Assembly (NCBI GenBank): GCA_019634615.1
Contig: JAHCAZ010000013.1
Location: 35,918-99,917 of the forward strand
Length of the DNA stretch: 64,000 nt
Origin: Opitutaceae bacterium
Lineage (GTDB): Bacteria; Verrucomicrobiota; Verrucomicrobiia; Opitutales; Opitutaceae
Direction: 5' to 3'
Under the pieces are notes generated by a model that did not search any database, was not told where the DNA came from, and saw only the letters and a program-made list of their open reading frames with translations. Made by a program: the position numbers and the translations under genes. Positions 27,322 to 37,000 of this stretch are shown piece by piece; position 1 is the stretch's first letter, and every line of letters starts with the position of its first letter.

Positions 27322-28680
27322 ATGAACAAAAAGAACCTTCACTGGACCATCCACGAGACCGCCCGCGACAACGGGCGGCGTGTCGCCCGCGTTTCTCCGC
27401 CCGCCGGCGGACTCAAGCCCGCCGCGCGCGCCACGCTCGAGCTCGAGCCGACCCAGCGGTTTCAGGAGATCGTCGGCTTCGGCGGCGCCCTCACCGAGTC
27501 GTCCGCCTGGGTCCTGGCCCAGCTCCCCGCCGCGAAGCGCCGCGAGGTCATCCGGCGCTACTTCCATCCGACCGAAGGCATCGGCTACACGCTGGCCCGC
27601 ACCCACATCAATTCCTGCGATTTTTCGCTGAACATGTGGTCGCTCGACGACGTGCCGGGCGACTACGACCTGCACCACTTCACGCTCGATCCCATGCGCC
27701 GCTGGCTCCTGCCGCTGCTGCACGACGCGCAGAAAGCGGCCGGGGCTGACCGCTTCCGCCTCCTCGCCTCACCGTGGAGCCCGCCGGCGTGGATGAAGAC
27801 CAACTTCCGCATGGACGACGGCGGCTCCCTGCGCCGCGAGTACGCACCCGCCTGGGCTGAGTTCTACGTCCGCTTCGTCCAGGCCATGCGCCGCGGGGGC
27901 CTGCCCATCTGGGGCCTCACCGTGCAGAACGAACCCGAGGCGCACCAAACTTGGGAATCGTGCCTCTACACACCCGAGCAGGAGCGCGACTTTGTCCGCC
28001 AGCACCTCGGCCCCGCGCTCGAGCGCGCCGGCCTCCTCGGCGACGTGAAGCTCCTCGGCTGGGATCACAACCGCGACCGACTCGAGGCCCGCGCGGCCGC
28101 GCTGCTCACCGATCCCGCGGCCGCGAAGTATTTCTGGGGCCTCGGCCTGCATTGGTACGTGAGCAACGATTTCGCCGCCTCCGCCCGCGTGCACTCGCTG
28201 CACCCCGACAAACCCATCCTCTTCACCGAGGGCTGCTGGGAGGGTGGAAAGGCCCTCGGCGCCTGGGAGCACGGCGAGGGCTACGCCGCGCAGATGATCG
28301 GGGACTTCAACCACTGGGTCGCCGGCTACATCGACTGGAATATCGCGCTCGACCAGCGCGGCGGACCCAACCACGTCGGCAACTTCTGCGACTCGCCCGT
28401 GATCGTCGACACCAACACCCGCGAGGTGCGCTACGGTCCGTCGTTCCACTACATCGCGCATTTCAGCCGCTTCGTGCAGCCCGGCGCGCGTCGCATCGCC
28501 GCGTCCGGCGGACCCGATGCGCTGCAGTCGGTCGCTTTCCGCAACCCCGACGGCTCGCTTGTCGCCGTCGTGCTCAACCGCACCGACGCACCGGTGGACT
28601 TCGCCCTTACCGCCGGCGCCAAACCGCTCGCCTGCCGCGTACCCGCGCGCGGCATCCAGACTCATACCCTCAGTGGGTAG
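27322..28680 (+). CDS. Glycoside hydrolase family 30 (glucosylceramidase-type beta-glucosidase)
   Basis: 452 residues from the ATG at 27322. GH30 marks: FQEIVGFGGALTESSAW, YTLARTHINSCDFS, LLASPWSPPAWMKTN, acid/base in VQNEPEA (E204), LHWY, and nucleophile in LFTEGCWEGG (E303), with the C-terminal beta domain (SVAFRNPDGSLVAVVLN). No signal peptide, so probably cytoplasmic, degrading imported beta-1,6- or beta-linked glucosides. The TAG stop is the start of a GTAGGGC repeat. Confidence 0.93.
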   Translation: MNKKNLHWTIHETARDNGRRVARVSPPAGGLKPAARATLELEPTQRFQEIVGFGGALTESSAWVLAQLPAAKRREVIRRYFHPTEGIGYTLARTHINSCDFSLNMWSLDDVPGDYDLHHFTLDPMRRWLLPLLHDAQKAAGADRFRLLASPWSPPAWMKTNFRMDDGGSLRREYAPAWAEFYVRFVQAMRRGGLPIWGLTVQNEPEAHQTWESCLYTPEQERDFVRQHLGPALERAGLLGDVKLLGWDHNRDRLEARAAALLTDPAAAKYFWGLGLHWYVSNDFAASARVHSLHPDKPILFTEGCWEGGKALGAWEHGEGYAAQMIGDFNHWVAGYIDWNIALDQRGGPNHVGNFCDSPVIVDTNTREVRYGPSFHYIAHFSRFVQPGARRIAASGGPDALQSVAFRNPDGSLVAVVLNRTDAPVDFALTAGAKPLACRVPARGIQTHTLSG

Positions 28681-28755
28681 GGCCCGGCGTCCTCGACGGG
28701 CCGCGTTGGGCATGCGCATGCCGAACCGGCCGTCCGGAGGCCGGCCGCTACCCAA
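28681..28755. repeat. GC-rich hairpins between GH30 and the GH2-type gene
   Basis: The 84-bp gap contains GGCATGCGCATGCC and GGCCG..CCGGAGGCCGGCC inverted repeats, beginning with GTAGGGCCCG whose TAG is the GH30 stop. Consistent with a REP-like element. Confidence 0.45.
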
Positions 28756-28764
28756 AACACCCCC

Positions 28765-30063
28765 ATGCTCCTTCGCCCATTTCTCCAACGCCTCGGTCTT
28801 GGCGGCCTGCTGGTCGCCTTCGGTGCCGTGACGCCGGCAGTCGCGACCAAGGTCACGCTGGCACAGGCGGCTGACGGCCGCTGGCAGTGGCTGCGCGACG
28901 GCGCGCCCTATGCCGTGCGCGGTGTCAGCGGGCACCAATTCCTCGAGCAAGCCGCGGCCTGCGGCGCCACGACCATCCGCACCTGGGGCGCCGAGAGCCT
29001 CGATGACGAAGTGGACGGAGTGAACCTGCTCGATCGCGCCCACGCGCTCGGCCTGACCGTGCTGGCCGGACTCTGGGTGCAGCATCCGGCGCACGGTTTC
29101 GACTACCGCGACGCCGCCAAGGTGGAGAAGCAACGCGAGGAGTTCCGCGCCGCCGTGCGCAAGCACCGCGGCCACCCGGCGCTGCTCGCCTGGGGCGTTG
29201 GCAACGAGGCCGAACTCGGCGCCGAGGTTGCCGACGACCGCCTCTGGCAGGAACTCGAGGTGCTCCTGCGCCTCGTGAAAACGGAAGACCCCGACCATCC
29301 CGTGCTCACCGTGCTCGCCGGTGGCAGCGTCGCCGCGATCCACCAGCTCCAGCGTCACTGTCCCAGCCTCGATCTCCTGGGCATCAACGTCTACGGCTGG
29401 GCGCCGGTCGTCAGCCACCTGCTCGATGATTCCGGCTGGAACCGTCCCCTCCTGCTGACCGAGTTCGGCCCCCGCGGCCAGTGGGAGGTCCTGCACACGC
29501 CCTGGAACGCCCCCATCGAGCCCGGTAGCGTCGAGAAGGTGATGACCTACGTCGCCTCGCACCGCGCCGTCTCCTCCGACCCGCGGTGCGTCGGGACCTT
29601 CTGTTTCACGTGGGGTTACAAGCAGGAGGCCACGGCCACATGGTTCGGCATGTTCCTCTCGTCCGGCGAAAAGACGCCGATCGTCGACGCCATGGCCCAC
29701 GAGTTCACCGGCCGTTGGCCCGCGAACCGCAGCCCGCAGATCTACAGCCTGAAATCCGCCCTGGCCCTCGACCGCGTGCCGGCAGGCACCGAGTTCACGG
29801 CTGAAGCCAATGCCAATGACCCCGAGAACGACACCTTGTCCTACGACTGGCAGGTCGTGGCCGAGAGCACCGATCGCAAGACGGGTGGCGCTGCCGAAGC
29901 GGCCCCGCCGGTGATCCCGGACTGCATCGTGGGCGCGCCCGGCCCCAAGGTCACCGTGCGCACACCCACGCAGCCCGGCGCCTATCGTCTCTTCGTCACC
30001 ATCCGCGACGGTCAGGGCGGCGCGTGCACGGAGAACGTGCCCTTCTACGTGTTGCCCAAGTAG
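28765..30063 (+). CDS. Secreted GH2-type TIM-barrel glycosidase-like protein
   Basis: 432 residues with a signal peptide (about 1-28). The barrel resembles the catalytic domain of family 2 glycosidases: AYAVRGVSGHQFL, TTIRTWGAE, RKHRGHPALLAWGVGNEAE with the acid/base E148, LDLLGINVYG, and the nucleophile in LLTEFGPRG (E233). The last 90 residues form an Ig/PKD-like module (DPENDTLSYDWQV, GAYRLFVTIRDGQGG). It lacks the usual GH2 N-terminal sandwich domains. The gene shares orientation and context with GH30; exact substrate unknown. Confidence 0.82.
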   Translation: MLLRPFLQRLGLGGLLVAFGAVTPAVATKVTLAQAADGRWQWLRDGAPYAVRGVSGHQFLEQAAACGATTIRTWGAESLDDEVDGVNLLDRAHALGLTVLAGLWVQHPAHGFDYRDAAKVEKQREEFRAAVRKHRGHPALLAWGVGNEAELGAEVADDRLWQELEVLLRLVKTEDPDHPVLTVLAGGSVAAIHQLQRHCPSLDLLGINVYGWAPVVSHLLDDSGWNRPLLLTEFGPRGQWEVLHTPWNAPIEPGSVEKVMTYVASHRAVSSDPRCVGTFCFTWGYKQEATATWFGMFLSSGEKTPIVDAMAHEFTGRWPANRSPQIYSLKSALALDRVPAGTEFTAEANANDPENDTLSYDWQVVAESTDRKTGGAAEAAPPVIPDCIVGAPGPKVTVRTPTQPGAYRLFVTIRDGQGGACTENVPFYVLPK

Positions 30064-30083
30064 GGCAGGTCTCTGACCTGCCC
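30063..30083. repeat. Perfect hairpin containing a stop-codon edge
   Basis: GGGCAGGTC (30063-30071), loop TCT, GACCTGCCC (30075-30083). The stop TAG of the preceding gene (30061-30063) forms its left edge, giving GTAGGGCAGG. Likely a terminator or REP element. Confidence 0.7.
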
Positions 30084-30159
30084 TTCGCGCGGCGCCCACC
30101 CAACGCCACTCGCGCACGCTCGTGGCCACCGATCCATCCCGACTCCGCAGAGGAAGCCA

Positions 30160-30999
30160 TTGATCTCCAAGGGTGCCGTCTTGTGTTCGCTCGGGTTGGC
30201 GGCGAGCCTGAGCGCCGATCCCATCGCTCCGGCCATGGCTCCCGCGCTGCATCTGTTGGACCTGAAACGACCCCTGGTCATCGCTCACCGCGGCGATTCC
30301 GCCGCCGCGCCCGAGAACACACTGCCGGCCTTCGCGCAGGCGCTGACCACTGGCGCCGACCTCGTGGAACTCGACTATCACCACAGCCGCGATGGCGTGC
30401 CAGTCGTGATGCATGACCACACGCTCGACCGCACGACCGATGCGGTGGCGCGTTGGGGGCGAAATGAAGTGCTCGTGGCCGACACCGACGTCGCCGATCT
30501 CCAAACGCTGGACGCCGGCGCCTGGTTCGGCCCCACCTTCGCCGGCACGCGCGTGCCGCTGCTCACCGAGGCCCTCGCCACAATTCAGCGCGGCAGCGTC
30601 ACCCTGATCGAGCGCAAGGCCGGCGATGCCGCCACTTGCGCCAGGCTCCTGCGCGAACGCGGACTCATCAACCAGGTCGTCGTGCAGTCGTTCGATTGGG
30701 ATTTCCTCCGCGCCTTGCGCGCGCTCGTGCCCGAGCAGGCACTGGGCGCACTCGGACCCACCGGAACCGAGAAGGCGTTGAGTCCGGCTCACGCCGAAGC
30801 CGTGGTCCAGTTGGGCGCAAAGATCATCGTCTGGAGCGAGACGGTCACGCCCGAGGGCATCCGCGCCGCACATGCGGGCGGCCTGAAGGTCTGGATCTAC
30901 ACGATCGACGATCCCGAAAAAGCCCGCGCCCTCGTGTCGCTGGGTGTGGATGGGATCATCACGAACAAGCCGGCGCCGATTCGCACCGCTCTCAAGTAG
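30160..30999 (+). CDS. Glycerophosphodiester phosphodiesterase
   Basis: 279 residues. TTG start at 30160, supported by AGAGGA six bases upstream and by a short signal-like hydrophobic stretch (AVLCSLGLAASLSA). GDPD-domain residues: HRGDSAAAPENT (H43, R44, E52, N53), ELDYHHSRDGVPVVMHDHTLDRTT (E70, D72, H85), LIERKAG and the C-terminal VDGIITNKP. It hydrolyses glycerophosphodiesters to glycerol 3-phosphate, probably in the periplasm. Its TAG stop lies inside the hairpin that the transposon later split. Confidence 0.92.
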   Translation: MISKGAVLCSLGLAASLSADPIAPAMAPALHLLDLKRPLVIAHRGDSAAAPENTLPAFAQALTTGADLVELDYHHSRDGVPVVMHDHTLDRTTDAVARWGRNEVLVADTDVADLQTLDAGAWFGPTFAGTRVPLLTEALATIQRGSVTLIERKAGDAATCARLLRERGLINQVVVQSFDWDFLRALRALVPEQALGALGPTGTEKALSPAHAEAVVQLGAKIIVWSETVTPEGIRAAHAGGLKVWIYTIDDPEKARALVSLGVDGIITNKPAPIRTALK

Positions 31000-31089
31000 G
31001 GGCGCACCTCGCGTGCGCCCTGCGAGCGGCGTTCACATTGAACGCCGAAACTCGATGCTGTCGGTACCGAAAGGGCGCACGCGAGGTGC
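30996..31089. repeat. REP-like 26-bp inverted repeat, left arm and proximal part of the right arm
   Basis: The left arm is 30996-31021 (GTAGGGGCGCACCTCGCGTG and on). The right arm begins at 31072-31089 (AGGGCGCACGCGAGGTGC) and is completed by GCCCCTAC at 60994-61001 on the far side of the transposon. Rejoined, the two arms match over all 26 bases. A smaller hairpin, GGCGTTCA/TGAACGCC, sits in the loop (about 31028-31046). The left arm contains the GDPD stop codon. Confidence 0.9.
31085..31089. repeat. Target-site duplication GGTGC, left copy
   Basis: GGTGC directly precedes the transposon end TGTTTC and is repeated after the other end at 60989-60993. Five base pairs is the duplication length made by Tn7-family elements. 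Confidence 0.93.
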
Positions 31090-31207
31090 TGTTTCTGGAT
31101 AATTCAAACCGTCTCCTCCCCCGAAGGGGCGTTCGTAACATTGAGAATTCAATAGCTCCCGATTTCGGGGAATCGAAACATCACTGGGGGATAATTCAAT
31201 CGCTCCA
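31090..31207 (+). promoter_or_regulatory. Left end with about four TnsB-type binding sites
   Basis: Related direct units read inward: 31096-31116 (GGATAATTCAAACCGTCTCC), 31142-31160 (TGAGAATTCAATAGCTCCC), 31167-31187 (GGGAATCGAAACATCACTGG) and 31188-31207 (GGATAATTCAATCGCTCC). They share the AAT.CAA...C core with the right-end units and are in inverted orientation to them, as expected for Tn7-type ends. Confidence 0.75.
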
Positions 31208-31233
31208 TCGTGCCGCATCGACGCCTTTCAACC

Positions 31234-31325
31234 AAAGCATCGTTTCATTTTCTCGGCTCACAGCATCGCTACTTAATTTATATGAATAGGTTGTGTCTCT
31301 GTTCGGACTGAAAGCATCGTTTCAT
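31234..31325. repeat. 15-bp direct repeat AAAGCATCGTTTCAT near the left end
   Basis: Exact copies at 31234-31248 and 31311-31325. They lie just inside the left-end site array, in a stretch of about 200 bases without a gene that is AT-richer than its surroundings. They may be further protein-binding sites; no match to the TnsB-type units is obvious. Confidence 0.6.
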
Positions 31326-31414
31326 AAGCACAGCCAAGCGGACGGTTGCGGCTCGACGTGAAGCCCGCATGAGTAGCCGGAAATGGCTATTCGAGTGCGT
31401 TCCGGCGAGATTTA

Positions 31415-31921
31415 ATGATCCGTCCGAGTGGCGTGATGAGCGGCGCTTACACCATGTTCGGCATGACCCTGCCTAATCGCTTTCTTGACTCTGCCTTATT
31501 CCTCCATTGGTTGCCTCGCGTGCCGAGACTACGCAATCTCATCGCTGTCGTTTTCGCCCTGACTATTTGGTTGGGGGCCACGCAGCACTGTAATCTCGAA
31601 GCTGCCGGGATATTCGATCATGAAACCGAAACGGGCCGAGTATGCTGCACCGGCTCGGAGCATGGGTGCAGGGTTGACGGCTGCATGGAGGTGGAGTCCG
31701 GCTCTTATCGGCCTTCTGCCTCGACGACCCTGGTGGCACTTCCCGCCACCCTAGGATGCTGCTGCTACCTCTGCAATGTCTTGGTCACCCCTCCCACTGA
31801 AGTCACGCTCGCGGTGAAAGTCAGAGTTGCGGTTGGGCAAATCAAGCCGTGGGTGCCCGCATGGCATTTTGAACGGCGCGCGGTCGCGGTGCCTGGCGCA
31901 CCGGAGTTGATCTTGGCCTGA
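31415..31921 (+). CDS. Hypothetical Cys-rich exported protein upstream of czcC
   Basis: Up to 168 residues; starts at 31436 or 31457 are also possible. One hydrophobic segment (NLIAVVFALTIWLGATQHC) is followed by a Cys-rich stretch (VCCTGSEHGCRVDGC, then LGCCCYLCNVL), suggesting an exported metal-binding protein. It is the first gene of the left cargo and precedes czcC by 116 bp. Family not recognised. Confidence 0.6.
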   Translation: MIRPSGVMSGAYTMFGMTLPNRFLDSALFLHWLPRVPRLRNLIAVVFALTIWLGATQHCNLEAAGIFDHETETGRVCCTGSEHGCRVDGCMEVESGSYRPSASTTLVALPATLGCCCYLCNVLVTPPTEVTLAVKVRVAVGQIKPWVPAWHFERRAVAVPGAPELILA

Positions 31922-32037
31922 TCGGTCCCTGCGCGGACTGCCGGGCCTCCCTATTCCACGCTCGCGCATTGACGCGCTGCGTCCTCTCCGGGCCGTGCTG
32001 TGTCCGGGCGTTTTCCATCCTCCTTTCCCACGAATCC

Positions 32038-33327
32038 ATGAAGCAATCTCATCCCTCCACTCTCCTCCTCTCTCTCTGCGGGCTAGGTCTCTTGGCCTCA
32101 GCCCGGGCGCAAGAAGCCACGCCGGGCGAACCCGTTTCCTTGCCCGCCATTGTCAGCGAAATCACAGCCAAGAATCCCGAGCTCGCCTTCTACGAGGCCG
32201 AACTTGATGCCGCGAAGGCCCGTCGCCAAGCCGCCGGCACCCGCGACAACCCCGAGCTTTCACTCGAAGTGGGCCGTAAGCGGGTCATTGATCCCACTGG
32301 CACTCTCGCCGGCGAAGGCACCGCTTGGACAGTCTCCGTTTCGCAGACCTTCGACTGGCCCGGCCGTCTCTCGCTGCGCAAAGCCATTGCCAACCACGAC
32401 ATCGCTCTCGCGGAACTGGGGCTCGCCCGATTCAAAGCCGCGCTCGCCAGCCGTGCCCGCATTCTCGCCTACGGACTTCACGCCGCCCACGAACGCGCCG
32501 CTGCCGCCGCAGAAGTCGCGTCCCGCTATCAGGCGCTGCGCGAATTGTTTCTTGCCCGTGAACCTGGCGGCATCACGCCGCTGCTTGAAACCCGGGTCAT
32601 CGAGGCTCAGGAGCTGACCCTGCAAAAGCGCGCCACCGAGGCCCAACTCGCCGTCCAGGCGGCCCTCGTGGAGCTGAATCAGTTGCGCGGCCTACCGGTG
32701 GATTCACTGATCACGGTCGCGCCGGTCAAACTCGCCCTTGGTTCCGCACCCGATCTCGAAAAGATCCTGTCCACCGCCCGGGAGAACAACTTTGAGTTCC
32801 GGGCCGCTAAACTCGAATTGGAGCAGCAGGGGCTCGTCGTCTCCCTGGCCCGCAATGAAGGCCGGCCGAGTTTCACCGTCAGTCCTTACCTTTCTCAGGA
32901 GAAAGCCGGTGACAAAGAGCGAACCTTTGGTGTCGGCCTATCCATGCCCCTGCTGGTAAGCGGCCGCGCCCGGGCGAACGTCGCCAGCGCCGAGGCCCGC
33001 CGCCGTCAGGCCGAGACAGCCGTCCTGGTGGCCCAACGCAACATGGAACGCGAGGTCATCACTGCCACCCACCGCCTCGCCGCCAAGCTGGCAGAAGCGG
33101 CCAAGTGGACGCCGGACGCCGCCCGCAAGTTCCGCGACGCCGCCGAACTGGCCGACCGCCACTACCGCCTGGGAGCGGTGCCGATCTCCACCTACGTCGA
33201 GCTTCAGAATTCCTACCTTGAAGCAATCGAAGCGCTCTACGAGACCCAGCAGGAAGCCTTGGATGCCGCCGGGACGCTTCAGCTCCTGACCGGCCTCGAA
33301 CTCGGCGCTGTGGAGACGCTGCCATGA
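32038..33327 (+). CDS. czcC: Outer-membrane efflux channel, TolC/CzcC family
   Basis: 429 residues from the ATG at 32038, with a signal peptide ending SARAQ. Two OEP repeats are visible (PELAFYEAELDAAKARRQAAG..NPELSLEVG and ENNFEFRAAKLELEQQGLVVSLARNEGRP), with long coiled-coil helices (AEARRRQAETAVLVAQRNMEREV). It forms the outer-membrane duct of the CzcCBA pump. Its stop overlaps the start of czcB by 4 bp. Confidence 0.92.
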   Translation: MKQSHPSTLLLSLCGLGLLASARAQEATPGEPVSLPAIVSEITAKNPELAFYEAELDAAKARRQAAGTRDNPELSLEVGRKRVIDPTGTLAGEGTAWTVSVSQTFDWPGRLSLRKAIANHDIALAELGLARFKAALASRARILAYGLHAAHERAAAAAEVASRYQALRELFLAREPGGITPLLETRVIEAQELTLQKRATEAQLAVQAALVELNQLRGLPVDSLITVAPVKLALGSAPDLEKILSTARENNFEFRAAKLELEQQGLVVSLARNEGRPSFTVSPYLSQEKAGDKERTFGVGLSMPLLVSGRARANVASAEARRRQAETAVLVAQRNMEREVITATHRLAAKLAEAAKWTPDAARKFRDAAELADRHYRLGAVPISTYVELQNSYLEAIEALYETQQEALDAAGTLQLLTGLELGAVETLP

Positions 33328-34031
33328 GCAGAACCCACCTCCTCTGGCTGGTGATTCCCCTCCTTGGCGGACTGACTCTCGCGGGTTGCAGCAAGTCTGC
33401 CTCGACCGGCGGACATGAGGGCCACGATCACAGCGCCCACAGTCATGCCGAAGACGAAAACCCGGTGAAGTTTAAGGAAGGCTCCGGCTTGCAGCTATCG
33501 GCCGAAACCTCCGCCGCCCTCGGGCTCAAGACCGGCGAGGTGGAAGAGCGGGCCGTTCGCCACACCTACGAGCTGACTGCCTCGGTCTTCGACGCGGGTC
33601 CTCCGGCCCGTGCCAGCTCCCTCGTGCCGGGTGAGATCGCTGATGACCTCGAAAAGCATCCGCCCTCCGAAGCGAAGATTCTTGCGATCCACCGCGAACT
33701 CTCTTCCGCCGTGACGCAGGTCGAGATCATCTTTGCCGTCGAGGGAAATCCCGCTGTCGGTTCGACGATCAGCCTGACGTTGCGCGGCCCATCCACCACG
33801 GGCACGTCCGTGCCACGCTCTGCCCTGCTGCGCACGGCCACCGGCTCTTTTGTTTACGTGGTCAACGGCGCCAATCTGCTGCGCACTTCGGTCAAGCCCG
33901 GTGCCAGCGATGGGGAATACATCGAAATCCTCGACGGACTGTATGCGGGCGACGTGATCGCAACCGCCGGCGTCGAACAACTCTGGCTCACCGAACTCCG
34001 CCTCACCAAGGGCGGCGGCCACAGCCACTAA
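33324..34031 (+). CDS. czcB: Short RND periplasmic adaptor (CzcB-like)
   Basis: 235-residue lipoprotein: lipobox TLAGC, then a His-rich stretch (GGHEGHDHSAHSHAED). The remaining sequence matches the beta-barrel and membrane-proximal parts of adaptors (GTSVPRSALLRTATGSFVYV, YIEILDGLYAGDVIATAG) and ends in HSH. Normal CzcB proteins have about 400-520 residues; here the lipoyl and alpha-hairpin domains that bridge to the outer channel appear to be missing, with no frameshift seen. Located between czcC and czcA. Confidence 0.82.
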   Translation: MSRTHLLWLVIPLLGGLTLAGCSKSASTGGHEGHDHSAHSHAEDENPVKFKEGSGLQLSAETSAALGLKTGEVEERAVRHTYELTASVFDAGPPARASSLVPGEIADDLEKHPPSEAKILAIHRELSSAVTQVEIIFAVEGNPAVGSTISLTLRGPSTTGTSVPRSALLRTATGSFVYVVNGANLLRTSVKPGASDGEYIEILDGLYAGDVIATAGVEQLWLTELRLTKGGGHSH

Positions 34032-34049
34032 TCCTCCTCCGATCCACCC

Positions 34050-37000
34050 ATGATCGACAAAATTCTGGAATTCTCCCTCCGCCAGCGCGCCTTCGTGGTG
34101 CTTGGCGCATTCGCGCTGCTGGGCGCCGGCATCTGGGCCGCCCTGCGGCTGCCCATCGACGCCACGCCCGACATCACCAACGTGCAGGTGCAAATCAACA
34201 CCGAGGTCAACGGCCTGGCCCCCGAGGAAATCGAAAAACTCGTCACGTTCCCCATCGAAATGGAGATGAGCGGCGTGCCCGGCATGACCGAGATGCGCTC
34301 CCTCTCCAAGACGGGCCTCTCGCAGATCACGCTCGTTTTCGGCGATGATGCCGACATCTTCCGCGCCCGCCAGCTCGTCAGCGAACGTATGCAAAACGTC
34401 GCCGAGGAACTGCCGCCTGGTATTACGCCGAAGCTCGCCCCCATCACGACCGGTCTCGGCGAAATCTTCTACTATGTCGTCGATTACCGCGACGACGCCC
34501 CGAACAAGCCCGAAACTCGCACGGCTCAGCTCATGGAGCTAAAGCTCATCCATGATTTTGTCGTGAAGCCGGGCCTGCGCACGGTTCCGGGCATCGCCGA
34601 GGTCAACGCCTCCGGCGGTTACGAGAAACAGATCGTCGTCCAGCCCCGCCCGGATGCCCTGCTCGCCACGGGCATCACGTTCAGCGACCTCGCCGAGGTC
34701 ATCGGGGAGAATGTCGAAAACGCCGGTGGTGGCGCGGTCCAGCTCGGCGGCGAGCAGATCACTATCCGCGCCGATAGCCGCGTGCAGGCCGCATCGGAAA
34801 TCTCCCAATTGCCGATCAAGTTCCGTGGCGCCGCGGCGAAGCCGCTGCTCGTCCGTGATGTTGCCGACGTGGGCATCGGCAGCAGCCTCCGCACAGGCTC
34901 GGCCACCTATAATGGCAAGGAAGCCGTGCTCGGCGCGGCTCTCATGCTGGCGGGCGAGAACTCGCGAATCATCGCCAAGCGCGTGGCGGAAAAGCTCGAA
35001 GAGATCGCCCCCAAGCTACCGCCCGGGGTGGCCATCACCACGGTCTATGATCGCACCGATCTGGTGGACCGCACCATCGCGACGGTCGAGAAAAACCTCT
35101 TCGAGGGCGCGATTCTCGTGGTGGTCGTCCTGCTCGGCCTGCTGGGCAACTGGCGGGCGGCCCTGATCGTTGCCCTGGCCATCCCGCTGTCGTTCCTCTT
35201 CGCCATCACGGGCATGGTGCGCTTCGGCGTGTCGGGCAACCTGATGAGCCTCGGTGCGGTGGACTTCGGCCTCATCATCGACGGTGCGGTCGTGATGGTC
35301 GAAAACATCGTCCGCCGGCTCGGCGTGCGCCAGCATGAGCTACACCGCACGCTCACGCTGGAGGAGCGGCTGCACACCGTGCTCGCCGCCGCGAAGGAGG
35401 TCGGTCGCCCGACCTTCTTCGGTGTCTTCATCATTACAATCGTCTATGTGCCCATTCTCTCGCTGACCGGCATCGAGGGGAAGATGTTCAAGCCGATGGC
35501 GCTCACGGTCATCTTCGCCCTTGTCGGCGCGCTCATCCTCGCGCTGACCCTCATGCCGGTGCTCTGCTCGTATTTCCTGCGCGGGAAGGTGACGGAGGAG
35601 GACAACTTCCTCGTTCGCGCGGCGAAGGCCATCTATCGCCCGACTCTTGATGTTGCGCTGCGGCTTCGCTGGCTTTTTGTCGGCGGCGCCATCGCCCTCT
35701 TCGTCGGCGCCGTCCTCCTCTTTACCCGTCTCGGCGCGGAGTTCGTGCCACAGCTCGACGAAGGCTCCTATGCGGCCCACATGATCCGCACGACCAGCAT
35801 CGGGCTCGACGCTGCCATCACCATGCAGGAACGGGCCGAGAAACTCCTCAAGGAACGGTTCCCGGAGGTCACCTACACGTTTTCCCGCATCGGCACCTCG
35901 GAGGTCGCGACCGATCCGATGGGTGTGAACGTCGCAGACACCTACATCTTCTACAAGCCCTTCGACCAATGGCCGAAGGACGAGCACGGCCACACGCCGA
36001 CCAAGGATGAGGTCGCCACCCGCATGGCGGCCGAACTCGCCGCCCAACTGCCGGCCGAGTCTCACCTTTTCTCGCAGCCCATCGAGATGCGGTTCAACGA
36101 GATCCTTGAAGGCACCCGCGCCGACATCGCTGTGAAGGTCTTCGGTGACGACTACGCGGAGATCGAGCGCATCGCCTCCCAGGCGCGCGAGATTCTCGAA
36201 TTAGTGCCCGGTGCGGCGGACGTAGAGTTCGACGCCCTCGGCAAGGCGCCCATGCTGGAGATCAAGCTAAAGCGCGACGCCATGACGCGCTACAACGTCC
36301 ACGCCAGCGAGGTGAACGCCACCGTGGCCACCGCGCTCGCCGGCACGGAAACCGGCGTCATCGTGGATGGCAACCGCCGATACCCGATCGTGGTCCGGCT
36401 TCCGGAGAATCTCCGCGCCGCCTTTGATGAGCTCAAGCACCTGCCCCTGCGCTCCTCGCACGAGGAGGGTGTCATCACCCTCGGCCAGGTGGCCGACTTC
36501 GTGATCAACGAGAAGGTAAACACCATCGCCCGTGAGTTCGGCCAGCGCCGCGCTGCGATCATGGTGAATCTCCGCGGGCGGGACGTGGAAAGCTTCGTCC
36601 TCGAAGCCCGCGCCAAGGTGAACGAGTCGATCAAGCTGCCCCCCGGTTACTCCATCGAATTCGGTGGTCAGTTCAAAAATCTCCAGGAGGCCCGCGCCCG
36701 GCTGGCTGTCATCGTCCCGGTGGCGCTTGCGGTCATCTTCCTCCTGATCTTCTTTGCCTTCGGCAGCCTGCGACAGGCGCTTCTTGTCTTTTCGGGCATT
36801 CCGCTCGCCGTCACCGGCGGTGTCTTCGCCCTGTGGCTGCGCGACCTGCCCTTCTCGATTTCCGCCGGCATCGGCTTCATCGCCCTTTCCGGCGTGGCCG
36901 TGCTGAACGGCGTCATGCTTGTGAGCTACTTCAACCAGCTTCGTGAACTCGGCCGCACGGTCCGGGAAGCCACCATAGAGGGCTCGCTCACCCGCTTGCG

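Noticed and set aside
27769..30873. 1034-residue minus-strand frame across GH30, the GH2-type gene and GDPD
   Set aside because: It runs through three well-supported plus-strand genes and their hairpins, and has no recognisable domain.
31234..31325. Repeated AAAGCATCGTTTCAT as the start of a CRISPR array
   Set aside because: Only two copies, 15 bp long, with no regular spacers and no cas genes in the window.
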